From Sambucus nigra (lineage: Eukaryota; Streptophyta; Magnoliopsida; Dipsacales; Adoxaceae), in assembly GCA_949130495.1 (NCBI GenBank), contig OX422208.1, positions 639,696,523-639,760,522 on the forward strand: a stretch of DNA of 64,000 bases, in the 5' to 3' direction. A program made the position numbers and the translations under genes. Below, one piece after another: positions 10,851 through 22,485 of this stretch (its first letter is position 1; the number at the start of each line of letters is the position of its first letter). The notes under the pieces are model-generated. The model saw only the letters and a list, made by a program, of their open reading frames with translations, searched no databases and was not told the origin of the DNA.

Positions 10851-13440
10851 ATATGATGATATGATGATGATAAATTGAACCAGTGTAACTCATAGGAACT
10901 AATCGCATAGTCACGAGACTCATAGGAACTAACCGCATAGTCACGGGACTCCCATTATGAGAATATGATGATAAATTGAAAATATCTACAATTAGGAATA
11001 AAAATATTCCATTAAAGTTGAAAAACTCCAAATGGCCCCGTAAGAGACACGAACACCTCGCACAGGACCAATGTAGCTCGTAAGAACTAATCACATAGTC
11101 AAGGGATTCCGTTCTTGAAAATATGATGATAATTCGAAAATATAAACTTAGGCTTGAAAACGTGTCGTTAAAGGGGAAAAAACAAAGCAGACACCACACA
11201 GCCCCGTTAGAGGCACGAATATCCTGGTTTGAGAGTATGATGATAATTTTTAAATAATTTATGCATTTCTTAAAAAATGCCGTTAGAGGTATAAACCTAA
11301 AACAGACCCAAAACGGTCCCATAATAGATTATAACACCTCGCACGAGGCTAATGTAACTCGTAAGAACTGATCGCATAATCACAGAGATTTTAAAATATG
11401 AAGATAATTTTTAAGTATCTATACTTAGGCTTAAAAACATTCTCCAAAAGGGTGAAAACCCAAAATAGCCCTCGTAAAAGACATTAACACCTCGCATGGT
11501 ACCAGTGTAACTCATAGGAACTAATTGCATAGTCACGAGACTCTCAGTTTACGAAAAAGATAATAATTTGCAAGTTATCTACACTTAGGATTAAAAATAT
11601 GTCATTAAAGGGTGAAAACACAAAGTAAACCCCAAACGCCCCCCCCCCCCCCCCCCCCCCCGTAAGACACACGACCACCACACATGAGACCAATATAACT
11701 CATAGGAAATAATTGTACTGTCATGGGACTCTCGATTAGAGAATATGATGGTAATTTGTAAATATCTAGACTTAGGCTTAAAACATGTCTTTAAAGAGCA
11801 AAAATGCAAAACAACAATGAAATGACCCTATAAGAGGCATAAGCACCTCGCATGGGACAATTGTAACTCGTAGAAATTGATCGCGGAGTCATGGGACTCC
11901 CAATTTGAGAATATGACAAAAAAAATCAAATCCCTAGACTTAGGCATAAAAACATATCCTTCAAGTTTTAAAACCCCAAAACACCCCAAACGGCTCCATG
12001 AGAAACACTAACACCTTACGCGGGACCAACATAACTCGTCGGAACTGACCGCATAGTCACGAAACTCCCGGTTAGATAATTTGACAATGATTTGTAAATA
12101 TCAAGTCTTAGATTGAAAATATATGTAGTTATAGGGAAAAACTCCAAACCAGCCCACAAACAGCCTCGTAAAGGACACAAACACTTCTCACATGACTAAA
12201 GGTAATCGTAGGAACTGACCTCATAGTAATTGGACTCTCGATTTGAGAATATGACAATAATTTGTAAATATGTAAATTTAGGCTTAAAAATATGTCGTTA
12301 AAAGGAAAAACCCAAAACAACCCCGAAAAGAACCCGTAATAGATATGAACACCTCACACAGGACTAATGTAACTTGTGAAAACTGACCATGTAGTTATGG
12401 GACTCCCGGTTTGAGAATAAGACAATAATTTACTAATATCTAGACTTAAGATTAAAAACATGCCCTTAAAGGCAAAGACGCAAATTAGGCACCAAACGGC
12501 CCCGTGTCAGGCATGAACACCTCGCAGGGGACCAATGTAACTCGTAGGAACTGACTGTATAATCACGGGACTTTCGGTTTAAGAATATGGTAATAATTCA
12601 CAAATATCTAGAATTAGACTTAAAAACATGTCGTAAACAGGAGAAAATGAAAACTATCAACCAAGCAATCCCATAAGAGACATGAATGCCTCGCACGGGA
12701 CCACTATAACTTGTAGTAACTGACCACATAGTCATGTCACTCCCAGTTTGAGAATATGATGATAATTTGCAAATCTCTAGACTTAGCCTTAAAATTTATC
12801 GTTTGAGATTTTAAACCCAAAATAGTGCCCAAACAACTCCGTAAGAACTAGACCAATGTAACTCGTAAGAACCGACCACATAGTCACAGAAGACAATAAT
12901 TTTTAAATATCTAAACATAGGCTTAAAAGCATAAAGTAAAAGGGCAAAAACCAAAAAATCCCCCAAACGGGCTTGTAAAAGACATGAATACCTCGCACAG
13001 GAATAGTGTAACTCATAGGAGCTGACCGAATAGTCATGAGACTCCCGTTTTGAGAATATGACGACAAGCTAAAATTTTCCTTACTTAGTCTTAAAAACAT
13101 GTTGTTAAAGGGATAAAACCTAAAACAACTCCCAAACGCGCGTGCTAGTGACACGAACACCTCGTACGGGGCCAATGTAACTTGTAATAACTGATTTCAT
13201 CGTCACGGGATTCTTAATTTGAGAATACTATGATAATTTGGAAATATCTATACTTAGGCTTAAAAATAGGCCACTAAAGGGGAAAAATCCAAACAACCAC
13301 CAAATGGCCCCGCAAGAGACATGAACACCTCACATGGGACCAAGATAACTTGTCAAAACTGATCCCATAATCACGAGACTTTAGATTTGAGAATATGACA
13401 AAAATTTGAAAATATCAAGACTTTGACCTTAATATGATGA
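10851..13440. repeat. Satellite B: tandem ~167-bp monomers, about 15 copies
   Basis: The recurring core is CACCTCGCACGGGACC, then AATGTAACTCGTAGGAACTG, ACCGCATAGTCACGGGACTC, a GAGAATATGATGATAATTT block and GGCTTAAAAACATGTC. Core starts near 11332, 11488, 11681, 11845, 12011, 12180, 12349, 12507, 12687, 12987 (two units), 13157 and 13325 give a spacing of about 160-170 bp. A short local duplication of the AACTCATAGGAACTAA block sits at the left edge (10880-10940). The 181-codon minus frame at 10777-11322 is a by-product of the repeat. Confidence 0.93.
11639..11661 (+). repeat. Poly-C run of 23
   Basis: An uninterrupted C tract within one satellite B monomer, where neighbouring monomers have only a short CCCC. 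Confidence 0.9.
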
Positions 13441-16400
13441 TAAGTATACACGATTTTTCTGCTTAAATACAACTTTTTAAAAAGTATTTGATAACTGATA
13501 TCTTCTATGTTTTGTATCTTCACTATACCATAATAGTTATTTTGCAATTAATTGAATATTTGATTTATAAGTGTTCATAACTCTTATAAAATTTATAATG
13601 GTTTTGGAAACTTACAAAAGTTATAAGTGTTCAAAACTATTGTAAAATTTGTGATTTTATTATTACCCAAACCTAGAAGTGTTACATAGTCCAAAAAAGT
13701 GTAAGGAAACTTCTGACGCTCACAATTTCCCTCCCTCATATCTCCCTCGTCCTCTATTCACAAAATCGCACCCGAAAATCTTCACATATGTAAATATAAG
13801 GCAATTACCTTATTTTAAAAGTCTTAATCTTTTATGGTAATTGAAAGGAAGTTAAATAAATCACGTGATACTAAGTACTAGAAAAGAGTTGGCTTAAATC
13901 TTCTTAATAATAGTATATATATTATGGAGAATCAACCAAATAAAGGTTTCTTGATGTGGAGTATGGTAGTTTTTATCAACAAATCGTATATCATATTAGT
14001 CGATTTATGGTGTTAATAATGCTTGTAGTTTATTCATCTTAGTCTTCTATGCATTTAAAGTACGAAAATGGTCTCTAGTTGAAATGTGATAGGTACATTT
14101 GAATGGTGTTGCAAATTTTATCAGCATTGTTGGGCTGACAACCTTTTTCATGCTCAATGTCCTTTTAGCAATGTAAATTCAAATATTGTAAAATTAAGGT
14201 TTCTCTTCTTTGCCTTTGAGATAATTACATAACTAGACTTAACCCCTTTGAAGTTTCAAAATTATATTTAACCCCTCCCTATCCCTTCAACCCCCATTGT
14301 GTGCGGACGCATCACGAAAAATCACTTGTACCTTATGCATTATATATGGCATGTCGGAGGGAGAGAGTAAGTCTAACGTTTTGACTTCGAAGGTGGTGAG
14401 TCTAATTATGCAATTATCTCAATGGTTAGTGTAAAAATAACCCAAAATTGATCATACCTTACAAAATTATTCGTATGCCTAATTTAATTTTCATTACGTT
14501 AATTTATTGGAATTCGATGGAACTGTTCAGTTTATTCGTGGGAAGACAAATTTCAGTGGTACATTTGAAGGAATCATTAAAATTATTATTGCTGCAGTAA
14601 GTGATGTTTCTGTAATTTTTGTACATATTTTATTTATTTTTATCACCGAGCAAGATATGTTATATATCACTACATGAAACGTGGAATAGGAGATCACGAT
14701 TCTAGTTTACTTCCCATACTAAGGAAATGATTCAGATACTATTTTAAGAAGTTCTCATTGTTTAAGATCATATTCTGACTTCGATAGAATGTATGCCTAT
14801 CTTCTATGTTCAGTGTAATCTGATCATATACTTAATAAGATATAGAAATTATATAATTCCATAAATAGGATGGTCTCACATTCTTCATTTTTTATTGTTT
14901 TGGGTACACAATCATGTATTCATAACCCATTCCTAACTTATAAACATATTAACCCTATGTTGGGAACTCATTATATTAACCTACGTTTACCGAGTGCATA
15001 TAAATTGTAAAGAAATTTTTATGCTTATTTTGCGAAGCCACGGTATTCCTCATCATGTGCAGGCTTATACCTTTTGTTTCATATCTATAACCTCTTCAAC
15101 AAGGAAGGTTCTTATTCTCTCACCTTCTATCCCACTACTCTCACACACCCTCTAGTATTCCAACACACTTTCTACATAGGGTCACGTCTTGGCTCTTCAA
15201 GAGCATTCCCTTGAACCTCCCCCTCAATCTTACCACCCCCTACATTATCAATCCCGTTACAAACTAGTTAGAAATACATTTCAACCTAATCTTCATAATG
15301 ACTAAAGTAGTTCTTGACACTTGGCAATGTAATACCACCCTAGAAAAAGATACATGGCAATCCATCATAAAGATACAATGAACCAAGCATATAAAGATAA
15401 AGATACAAGATAGTACCATATTAAATAATGTAGTTCTCCATCTTTCCTAAAACAATAAATTTCACACAATTGTTTCCTATACTCAGCACTCTCGGCTAAA
15501 GATGGTGCAACACCAACTGTGGAAGCTTTAATAATTCAAATAAATTAATCATATTTGGTGTTTCATTCTTCTATAGGCGCCATATCAATCGATGGATCAA
15601 ATGCCACATGCAATGAAAGACCCAAAAATAAAAACTTCAAGTATTTACAATGATGTATGAGGGAAATTAAATATCAGTGCATGCATAAAATTACAAGTAT
15701 ACAATAATTTAACCCTCAAATATTGGTACTTAACTTAAATAAAAGAAAGGCTTGTCCAAATTACTTTACACAGCTTTTGGATAGCACATAACTATGCTAA
15801 GGGACTATTCACTTTGGCTTCAGTTAATAGTCTATATCTTCAAATTTCAAAGCCTAGACAAGGATAAATTATGTGTTGGGATTGTCAAGTTTATGCACAA
15901 CTTATGACTGAAGTTCATATAGGCTACTGTACAGGTCATAATCCCCTATTCCTTTATGTCCTTTGTATAAATGTTGTTGAATTTGTCTGTAATTAGTGTT
16001 AAATATCTATAATATATGCCCTCTACTGAAAGTTTAGTCATATTTACTAAATATTTTAGGAGACTTTTGGGAGATGATTAAAAAATTTAGAACAATTAGA
16101 GTAGAAGTTTGAGTTCATCATTGGAGTGCTTCATGTTAAATCTAGATTTGATAAATGATTGGTAATTGTCTTAAGTCATTTTTTCTTAATTAATTCTAGG
16201 TACTGAAGTTTCCCTCACGGCTATTGAAAAGAAACATAAATTAGTGATGGATAGCTCAGATAGCCAACCTATAACTATCAATTCTTTACATTTTAAGCAG
16301 AGAAAAATGACCTCAATAACCTTAAACCTAATTTATACATTGTCCTTAATGTAAAAGATAAAAATTGAAAAAGGCGGGAGAGATATGAAAGATATTACAG

Positions 16401-16496
16401 TACCGAGGGACTTTTTACAACGCTCAATTCCTGCTAAAAAAACTATGATACAACAACAATGACCCAATTTCATGTTCAATCTTGGTACACAAGGTC
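13441..16496. other. Unassigned AT-rich DNA
   Basis: No convincing coding region, LTR or RNA gene is seen. It contains the small TIR element at 14216-14422. A short plus-strand frame at about 14518-14600 encodes RGKTNFSGTFEG and ends at a possible splice donor (GCAGTAAGTG); it could be an exon relic, but I recognise no family. The part next to 16497 should hold the 3' end of the Athila element, but no copy of its LTR (61.4-62.4 kb) is recognisable here. Confidence 0.4.
14216..14422. mobile_element. Small TIR element (MITE-like), 207 bp
   Basis: The ends are inverted repeats of 25 bp with 3 mismatches: TTGAGATAATTACATAACTA at 14216 and the reverse complement of TTGAGATAATTGCATAATTA ending at 14422. 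The interior is non-coding. No target duplication is obvious, so the superfamily is undetermined. Confidence 0.65.
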
Positions 16497-17690
16497 TTAG
16501 AGGAGAATGTCCTCCACTTCTCGATCTCGCAATTCTAGATATGGCTTCAACCATTGACCATTAACTTTGAAGATTTCACCATTTTTAGGATTCTTTATCT
16601 CAATCCCCCCATGTGGGTAGACTGTCAAAACAACAAAGGGACCGGACCATCTAGACCTCAACTTATCGGGAAAGAGATGCAACCTAGAATTGTACAGAGA
16701 AATTTTTGTACAAGTTTGAATTAATTTCTTAGGATGGACTTGTCATGGAATATTTTAATTTTCTCTTCGTAAAATTTTGTATTTTCGTACGCATCATTTC
16801 TAATCTCCTCTAACTCATTGAGTCGGAGTTTTTGGACCTCACCCGCTGCAGGAAGTTGAAATTGAAAGTCTTAATGGCCCAATAAGATTTGTGCTCTAAC
16901 TATATTGGAAGGTGGCTAGCTTTTCTATAGGCAATCCTATATTAGGACATACCAAGTGGCATTTTGGGGCATTGCGAAAATCCCACAGTGCATCCAACAA
17001 CCTTAAGGACCAGGCCTTTCAGTTCAAATTCACTGTCTTCTCGATGATTTTCTTAATTTTTCAATTGGAAGCTTCCACTTGACCACTGGTTTGAGGGTGA
17101 TAAGAATATCCTACTTTGTGTGTAACTTCATGCTTTATTATGATAATTTCGAAAGACTGATTACATAAATGGGTTCATTGATCGCTAATGATGGCTCGCG
17201 ACATACTGAAACGGGAGAAAATATTTTCTCGAGTGAATTTGACCACCACATGGCAATCATTCATTCTATACGGTATGGATTCTACCCACTTATACACATA
17301 AACAATAGCCAAAAGAATGTAAAGATTCCCGTATGAATTTGGGAATGGACACATAAAATTAATGCCCCAACAATCAAAAACCTCGATAATCATAATGGTA
17401 TTTAAGGGCATAATGTTCCAATGTGTGATCTTTCCTAACTATTGGTAATGGTCATAAATCCTACCAGAATCGTTTGAGTCACAAAAAATCGTGGACTAAT
17501 AAATATCACACTGCAAAATCTTTGTAACGGTCTTCTTAGCTCTAAAATAACCTCCAAAAGCTTGGTCATGGAGTAAAGAGGTAATACTTTAAATATCGTG
17601 ATAGGGTACACACTTTCGAATGATTTGATCTGGACAATACTTGAAGATATACGGGTCATCCCAAAAGAAATTGTAAAAGAGCTATAAATC
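16497..17690 (-). pseudogene. int: Athila-like gypsy integrase, degenerate
   Basis: Integrase inserts the cDNA of the element into the chromosome. On the minus strand from about 17680 downward I see the N-terminal region (FKYCPDQIIRKCV; the HHCC zinc site has lost its CxxC half), the catalytic core (FDCWGINFMCPFPNSYGNLY with its Asp, then RAIISDQ), a YHPQTSGQVEASN motif with the catalytic Glu region, a DALW segment, and the C-terminal domain at 16497-16682 ([29 protein letters not shown]). Stops and frameshifts occur between these blocks. The wording is that of Athila-type Ty3-gypsy elements. It should follow the RT-RNase H piece at 32711-33946, from which it is separated by the orphan LTR and CACTA insertions. 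Confidence 0.85.
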
Positions 17691-17700
17691 CCAAGCTAAA

Positions 17701-17712
17701 GCTTTGATACCA
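17701..17712 (-). other. Primer-binding site of the orphan LTR
   Basis: The minus strand reads TGGTATCAAAGC, a one-base variant of the initiator-Met site. Within about 25 bp further down, Athila integrase sequence resumes, so this element has essentially no internal region. Confidence 0.65.
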
Positions 17713-18336
17713 ATTTAAGGATGGGTGATATCGATTCCCTTTGGGATTCGCAAATTTCCAATTTTAAACTTATTTAATTAGAGTCAACCCTTGATCCAAA
17801 TTAATTAAACCCTAATCACGCATCTATGTGATTAAATCATTCAAATCAAACAATCACAAATTAAATACAAATTGTGGGACAAAAAAATTTCAGGAATAAA
17901 ACCCTTTTTGGTAAAACCTTTTATTTCAATAAATGTTTGCAAATCGTAACTTACAACACACTTACAGAAATTTGTAATGAATCTTCTGCAGAAAACTAAC
18001 ATAGGCCATAACCTAGAATCAATAATGGACTCCCGCAAGAACCCACAAGAACCAAAGATCTCCTTAGAAAGAAACACCCTCGAGTCTCCCCAAGTGACCG
18101 CAGTCGTCAGGAAGAAACTCCCTCAAGAGCTACCAAAATAACAGTGTAAATGGCACTCCACAAGAATAAACATCAATAGAAGCGATTTGGATTCCACGAA
18201 TGATTCACAAAATAATTGGAATGTTTTGGTGTGAATCAGACACATAAAAATCCCTAAAAGTGAAAACTAAAAGTCCTATAGAATTGTAGTTTTCATATTT
18301 CAAAAGTCTTAATGAAAAAAAGTCTCCACAATAGGT

Positions 18337-18344
18337 ATTTATAG
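18337..18344 (-). promoter_or_regulatory. TATA box of the orphan LTR
   Basis: The minus strand reads CAACTATAAATACC, a good plant TATA consensus, about 90 bp downstream of the motif cluster. Confidence 0.55.
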
Positions 18345-18434
18345 TTGAACAAAAAAGTTAAGACATCGGAGGTCATTATAATGACATTTCTAAGTTATTT
18401 GAACAACATTGAATGTTATTAGAAGCAAATTCGA

Positions 18435-18572
18435 GTGACATAAGAAGCGACCTTTAAAAACACAAAACAATATGGGTTCGCTTGCAGCAAACAAGAAACG
18501 ACCATTCGAGCGACCCTTCAAATGACATTGCCTATCATTAGAAGTTGTCGTTTGAATGACAGAAGCGAGAAA
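18435..18572 (-). promoter_or_regulatory. Cluster of TCGTTYRAACGA-like motifs
   Basis: The plus strand shows ATTCGAGCGACC, CTTCAAATGACA and TTGTCGTTTGAATGACAG. It resembles the clusters at 5.0, 34.2, 46.3 and 54.0 kb in otherwise unrelated LTRs. Confidence 0.5.
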
Positions 18573-18799
18573 AATTATTTTAAAAATGCTCGCCATCAGG
18601 TCTTAAAAAATCATTTTGGCTTAGAAAAAATGCCTTATTTTGTTAGAAAATAGTTTCGAAAAATATCCCAATACTAAAGAAAAACATTTACGAAACTTAA
18701 ACACATTCAATACGAAATTATACCTCATGTCGTCCATATGTTTAGTATGCTCACTACACCAAAATGGCCAAATTATCACCTTTCAGCCGGCCACCCTTG

Positions 18800-18990
18800 T
18801 CACGGTCATTGACCGTGAAAACAAACACGCATTTTGTGTCATCGTCATTGACCGTGACATTCCCGTAACAAAGTATTGTCACAGTCAATGACCGTGACAA
18901 GTCCGTGAGAAGTGTTCTTGTCATGGTCATTGACCGTGAAAATACTTAAAATAATTATCACGGTCAAGGCCCGTGACACGTCCGTGACAA
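18800..18990. repeat. Left subterminal palindromes of the CACTA element
   Basis: About five copies of a 19-bp palindrome of type TCACGGTCATTGACCGTGA, some with substitutions, separated by spacers such as AAGTCCGTGA. Such subterminal repeats bind the TNPA-type protein in En/Spm elements; binding here is inferred. Confidence 0.85.
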
Positions 18991-19169
18991 TTTACACAGC
19001 AAAAAACCCCTACCCTTTCTTTTTTTTCTCACCGATTTTGGTTTTCCCTCTCTTTCTCTCTCTAAGAGATTTCGAGATCTCTCTCTCTCTCTAAGGTATG
19101 TTTTTTCCTCTCTTTCTCTTTCATTTCTATATATGTGTGTACATGTATGTGTATATGTGTGTGTATATA

Positions 19170-19432
19170 TGTATGTGGTGGTGTGTGGTGGGGGAGGGGG
19201 CAGGGGGTGGGCTATGTGTGTACGTGTGTGTGTGTGTGTGCAGGTGGGGTGGGGGTGGGGGGAGGGGGCAGGGGGTGTGGTGGGGGGAGGGGGCAGGGGG
19301 TGTGGTGGTGGGGGTGGGGGTGGAGGTGGGGGTGGGGGTGGGGTGGGGTGTGTGTGTGCAGGTGTGTGCATGTGTGTGTGGCGAGGGGAGGGGGTGGTGG
19401 TGGTGGTGGGGGGGGGGGGTGTGGTGGGGCAA
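19170..19432 (+). repeat. G-rich (GTGGGGG) low-complexity tract
   Basis: Repeated GGGGGAGGGGGCAGGGGG and (TG)n modules. Long frames on both strands here (100-147 codons of Gly/Val/Trp or Pro/His/Thr) are composition artefacts. The plus strand has many runs of five G and could form G-quadruplexes. Confidence 0.9.
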
Positions 19433-19969
19433 TCTTAACAATTATATAGCTTTAATTAAGAAATTCTATAGCTTTAATTGTAATTTTAATTGTATAGTTT
19501 TAGATGAAAGTAAATTAATAATTAGTGCCCATTTCATATGAAAGTAGGATTGCCCCTCATTGTAAATTAGTAAATTAATAATTGTATACTTTAATTGTTA
19601 GTTTAATTGATGAAATGAATTAATTGAGTAGATGAATTAGAATGAGTACAGGATACACATTTGTTGTTGACATTGCTATTGGATTATAGTGGATCGATGT
19701 TGGGTTGGTTAACAGTAAAAGTGGCATTACCACAGGATTATTGTCCATATGGGGGTGGGATTTTTTAACTTTTTTTGAAAATTACTTTGTATATCGAACA
19801 ATATATAATTATTAATAATTATTGGATTATTGTCCAGATGGGGGTTGGCCAATGTGGGTTTTTAGGTGTATCTGGTGGGTATTCTTTAGTGAGTAATTCT
19901 AGATATTATTAATAAAGATGAGTATGGATCTTTTGGTTGGGCTGAAAATGGCTATATTATTCATAATTA

Positions 19970-20114
19970 TTATGTGTGTGGTGGTTGGCAGAGGGTGGTG
20001 TGTGTGCGTGTACGTGTGCGTGTGTGTGGTGGGGGAGGGGGTGGGGGTGGGTGCAGGGTGGGGGAAGGGGGTGTGGCAAGGTGGGGGACGGGGGAAGGGA
20101 TGGGGGGTGGGGTC
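19970..20114 (+). repeat. Second G-rich/TG tract, copia insertion site
   Basis: (TG)n followed by GGTGGGGGAGGGGGTGGGGG. It resembles 30300-30425, on the other side of the copia element. Its last five bases, GGGTC, are the target site of the copia insertion. Confidence 0.85.
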
Positions 20115-21289
20115 TGAAAAATATGTTACTAAAGCCATTTATTAAAAATAAACTATTTAAGTAACTCCGATCTGTTTTTTTAAGAAACTCTTTTCGTAAA
20201 AACCAAACTATTTGAACACAAGATGTGTTTAACAAATCAGTATGTACGAGATCTATTCAAGATTTGAATAATGGGTATATAAAGTAGTTTAAAAAACTTA
20301 AACTCAGCACAACCAAGAATGAGATGCGGAGATGTAGAAAGATTATGTTCACGATGTTTTTTTACGTGGTAAAACCTCACCAATTGAGGAAACATCCACG
20401 ACTCCCTCGACGGAGTAAAATGAAAAATCCACTAAAACAAATTTATGAGTTACAAACTATATAACTAACATGCAAACAACTCAGACCTATATAAGTTTAG
20501 GAATGTACCCTCTGGTGTCCTTATAACTTCTTTGCAGTTCTGATTGTAGATGTAGTTCTCCCAGTTTGTTAACTTCTGATTTGTTCCAGCACTTTACGTC
20601 GACTCTTTGTTCACAAGATCTTATTACGAACACTTTTCGTGTTGTAGGGTGAAAGTGTTTGTGAAGGTTCTCTCTAACACATGCATGCACACACACACGC
20701 ACTTATTAAGTACAAACAGTCCTAACAAATTACAGTAACACTATATGCTGTGATCTTTTATTTTTCTTTCTTCTTACAAAACTTAGAAGCTTATTTGACC
20801 TTTAAATCAATCCCAGAATCCACGGATACCTTGCTAAGAAGACAGACAAGGTCTTAATCAATCTCAGAATTTAGAAAACCTTTTCGAGATTGAAAACCTT
20901 CAAGTGAGATTCCAAACTAGGTAAAAGGTTTAGTTTTACAAGAACTAGAAACAGAAAGCATTTATTGTTGATTTCAAAGTAAGCAAACGTTTTATAGAAA
21001 ATAATCAACAATATATTTCTCAAGATGAGAAATAAAGAATGAAACTAAGTGTAATGTAACATGAATAACTCAGATCTGAAATTTCTATGAAATCAGAAAG
21101 TAGATCTGAGTAAAAGTTTAAGTTGAAAATAAGATCTAACGAACAAGAGGTTACAACAACAATTACAAACTCAACTCAAACTCTCAAATACTCAAGAACA
21201 CTCAGGGTTGTGTTTTGGATATGAAGGAGTTTTGAATAAGTGTTTGAGTTTGGATGGAAGAGGCTTTGACGAACAAGGTTAGGGTTTCT

Positions 21290-21354
<65 letters not shown>

Positions 21355-22172
21355 GTTTTTCTCTTCTCTTTCTTCTCTCTCTACTCTCTCTATTTCTCTC
21401 AGAAAAATGTAAATGACAAAAGTCTTCGAAGTCTGAGAATAGGGTTACTTTTATAAGGTGAAGAGAAGGTTCGAGAGACTGGATCAAAACCAAGGGCGAG
21501 GATTAAGTCAAGTAAAATTGACTTAGATCGAAGGGTTCTAAGAACGCGGTGCTTAAACGATACCTGATTGGTTTAAAATGTTGTACTGGGATTCACCAAG
21601 ACAACATGCAGATCGTCGATAACCAATGATCCAAGGGCTAAAAACATACGCGTTTATAACTCAGTAAAGAAACACAATCTCAGCCAATGAGATGAAGACA
21701 GGTGTTGGCAAATAACATGATATGAAACGCGCGTCCTAACGTAATTAAAACCCCACCCTAAGGTTTACTCCGCTTTCGGATTCTACCCAAGGTAACATTA
21801 GGCCAATATTCCCCAAAAGTATATTTACATATTGACCACAAAAACTTATAAATCAAGTTTTTAATTAAGAAAACCTTATTTAAAAAATGTTTATAAAATC
21901 CCAAAAAATTATTAAAATTCAAACTTAGGGATTTAAACACACTCAACATATGTACACACATTATTATGCAGTATGATATGCATTAAATAAATTCTACTGT
22001 GTGTGATTGTTGGCAATTTGTTCTTGATCATTACAAGATAGAGAGATGAAGTAGCAAATCAATTTCTGGGGTTCTTTGGTTTCTAGGGAGGACATAATTT
22101 GGTCACAATTTCCAAACTAGATGAGCACTTATACAATATAGACTCAAGTGAGTCAAAAGTATAAGGGCTTCA
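20115..22172 (-). repeat. 3' LTR of SIRE-type copia (2058 bp)
   Basis: It matches 28080-30079 along its full length. The main difference is a (CT)n run at about 21293-21351, much shorter in the other LTR. Small frames inside (20487-20702, 21176-21493, 21758-21961) are not genes. Confidence 0.95.
21293..21351. repeat. (CT)n microsatellite in copia 3' LTR
   Basis: About 59 bases of CT repeat. The equivalent site in the 5' LTR (about 29252-29269) has fewer than ten units, so the run expanded or contracted after insertion. Confidence 0.95.
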
Positions 22173-22184
22173 ATATCCCCCTTT
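22173..22184 (-). other. Polypurine tract of SIRE-type copia
   Basis: The minus strand reads AAAGGGGGATAT directly before the 3' LTR start (TGAAGCCC). It would prime plus-strand DNA synthesis. Confidence 0.85.
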
Positions 22185-22485
22185 GGAAATATGAGACAAA
22201 ATCTCCTTTGAGTCATCTAGTACTCGTAGGGCAACAAAAAATAAGAAAAACTTATTCCTATCAAAATTCTATCTACCCAATACCTAGTAATCAAAAAGTA
22301 CGTAACTCAACTAAGTACATTTGAATACCCTATTACAATTGTTGAGAGTAACTGTACAATAAGAACCTGCAATAGATCACTAAGATCAAGTTGTTTAGCA
22401 TATGTAAGAAATTAATAGACTCAAATTTCTCCCCCATTTTGTCTCAAATGGACAAAGGGAAAAACTTGGATAAACAGCAAAGTTA

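Larger units (their letters stand above)
17713..18751 (-). mobile_element. Orphan LTR (inner part), minus strand
   Basis: It lies directly upstream (minus) of a PBS, has a TATA box at 18337-18344 and a cluster of TCGTTYRAACGA-like motifs at 18435-18572. The CACTA element inserted in its U3; the rest of U3 appears to be 32597-32710. No partner LTR or coding region was found. Frames here are not genes. Confidence 0.55.

Noticed and set aside
10777..11322. 181-codon minus frame
   Set aside because: It spans satellite B monomers and repeats their translation; it has no family character.
6460..13440. CRISPR-like array
   Set aside because: The arrays are head-to-tail plant satellites without unique spacers, in a plant genome.
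19098..19541. Frames of 100-147 codons on both strands in the G-rich tract
   Set aside because: They encode only Gly/Val/Trp/Cys or Pro/His/Thr runs dictated by the GTGGGGG and TG repeats, and open frames overlap on both strands.
20487..20702. 71-codon minus frame, repeated at 28450-28689
   Set aside because: It lies in the copia LTRs; the duplication reflects LTR identity, not a conserved gene.
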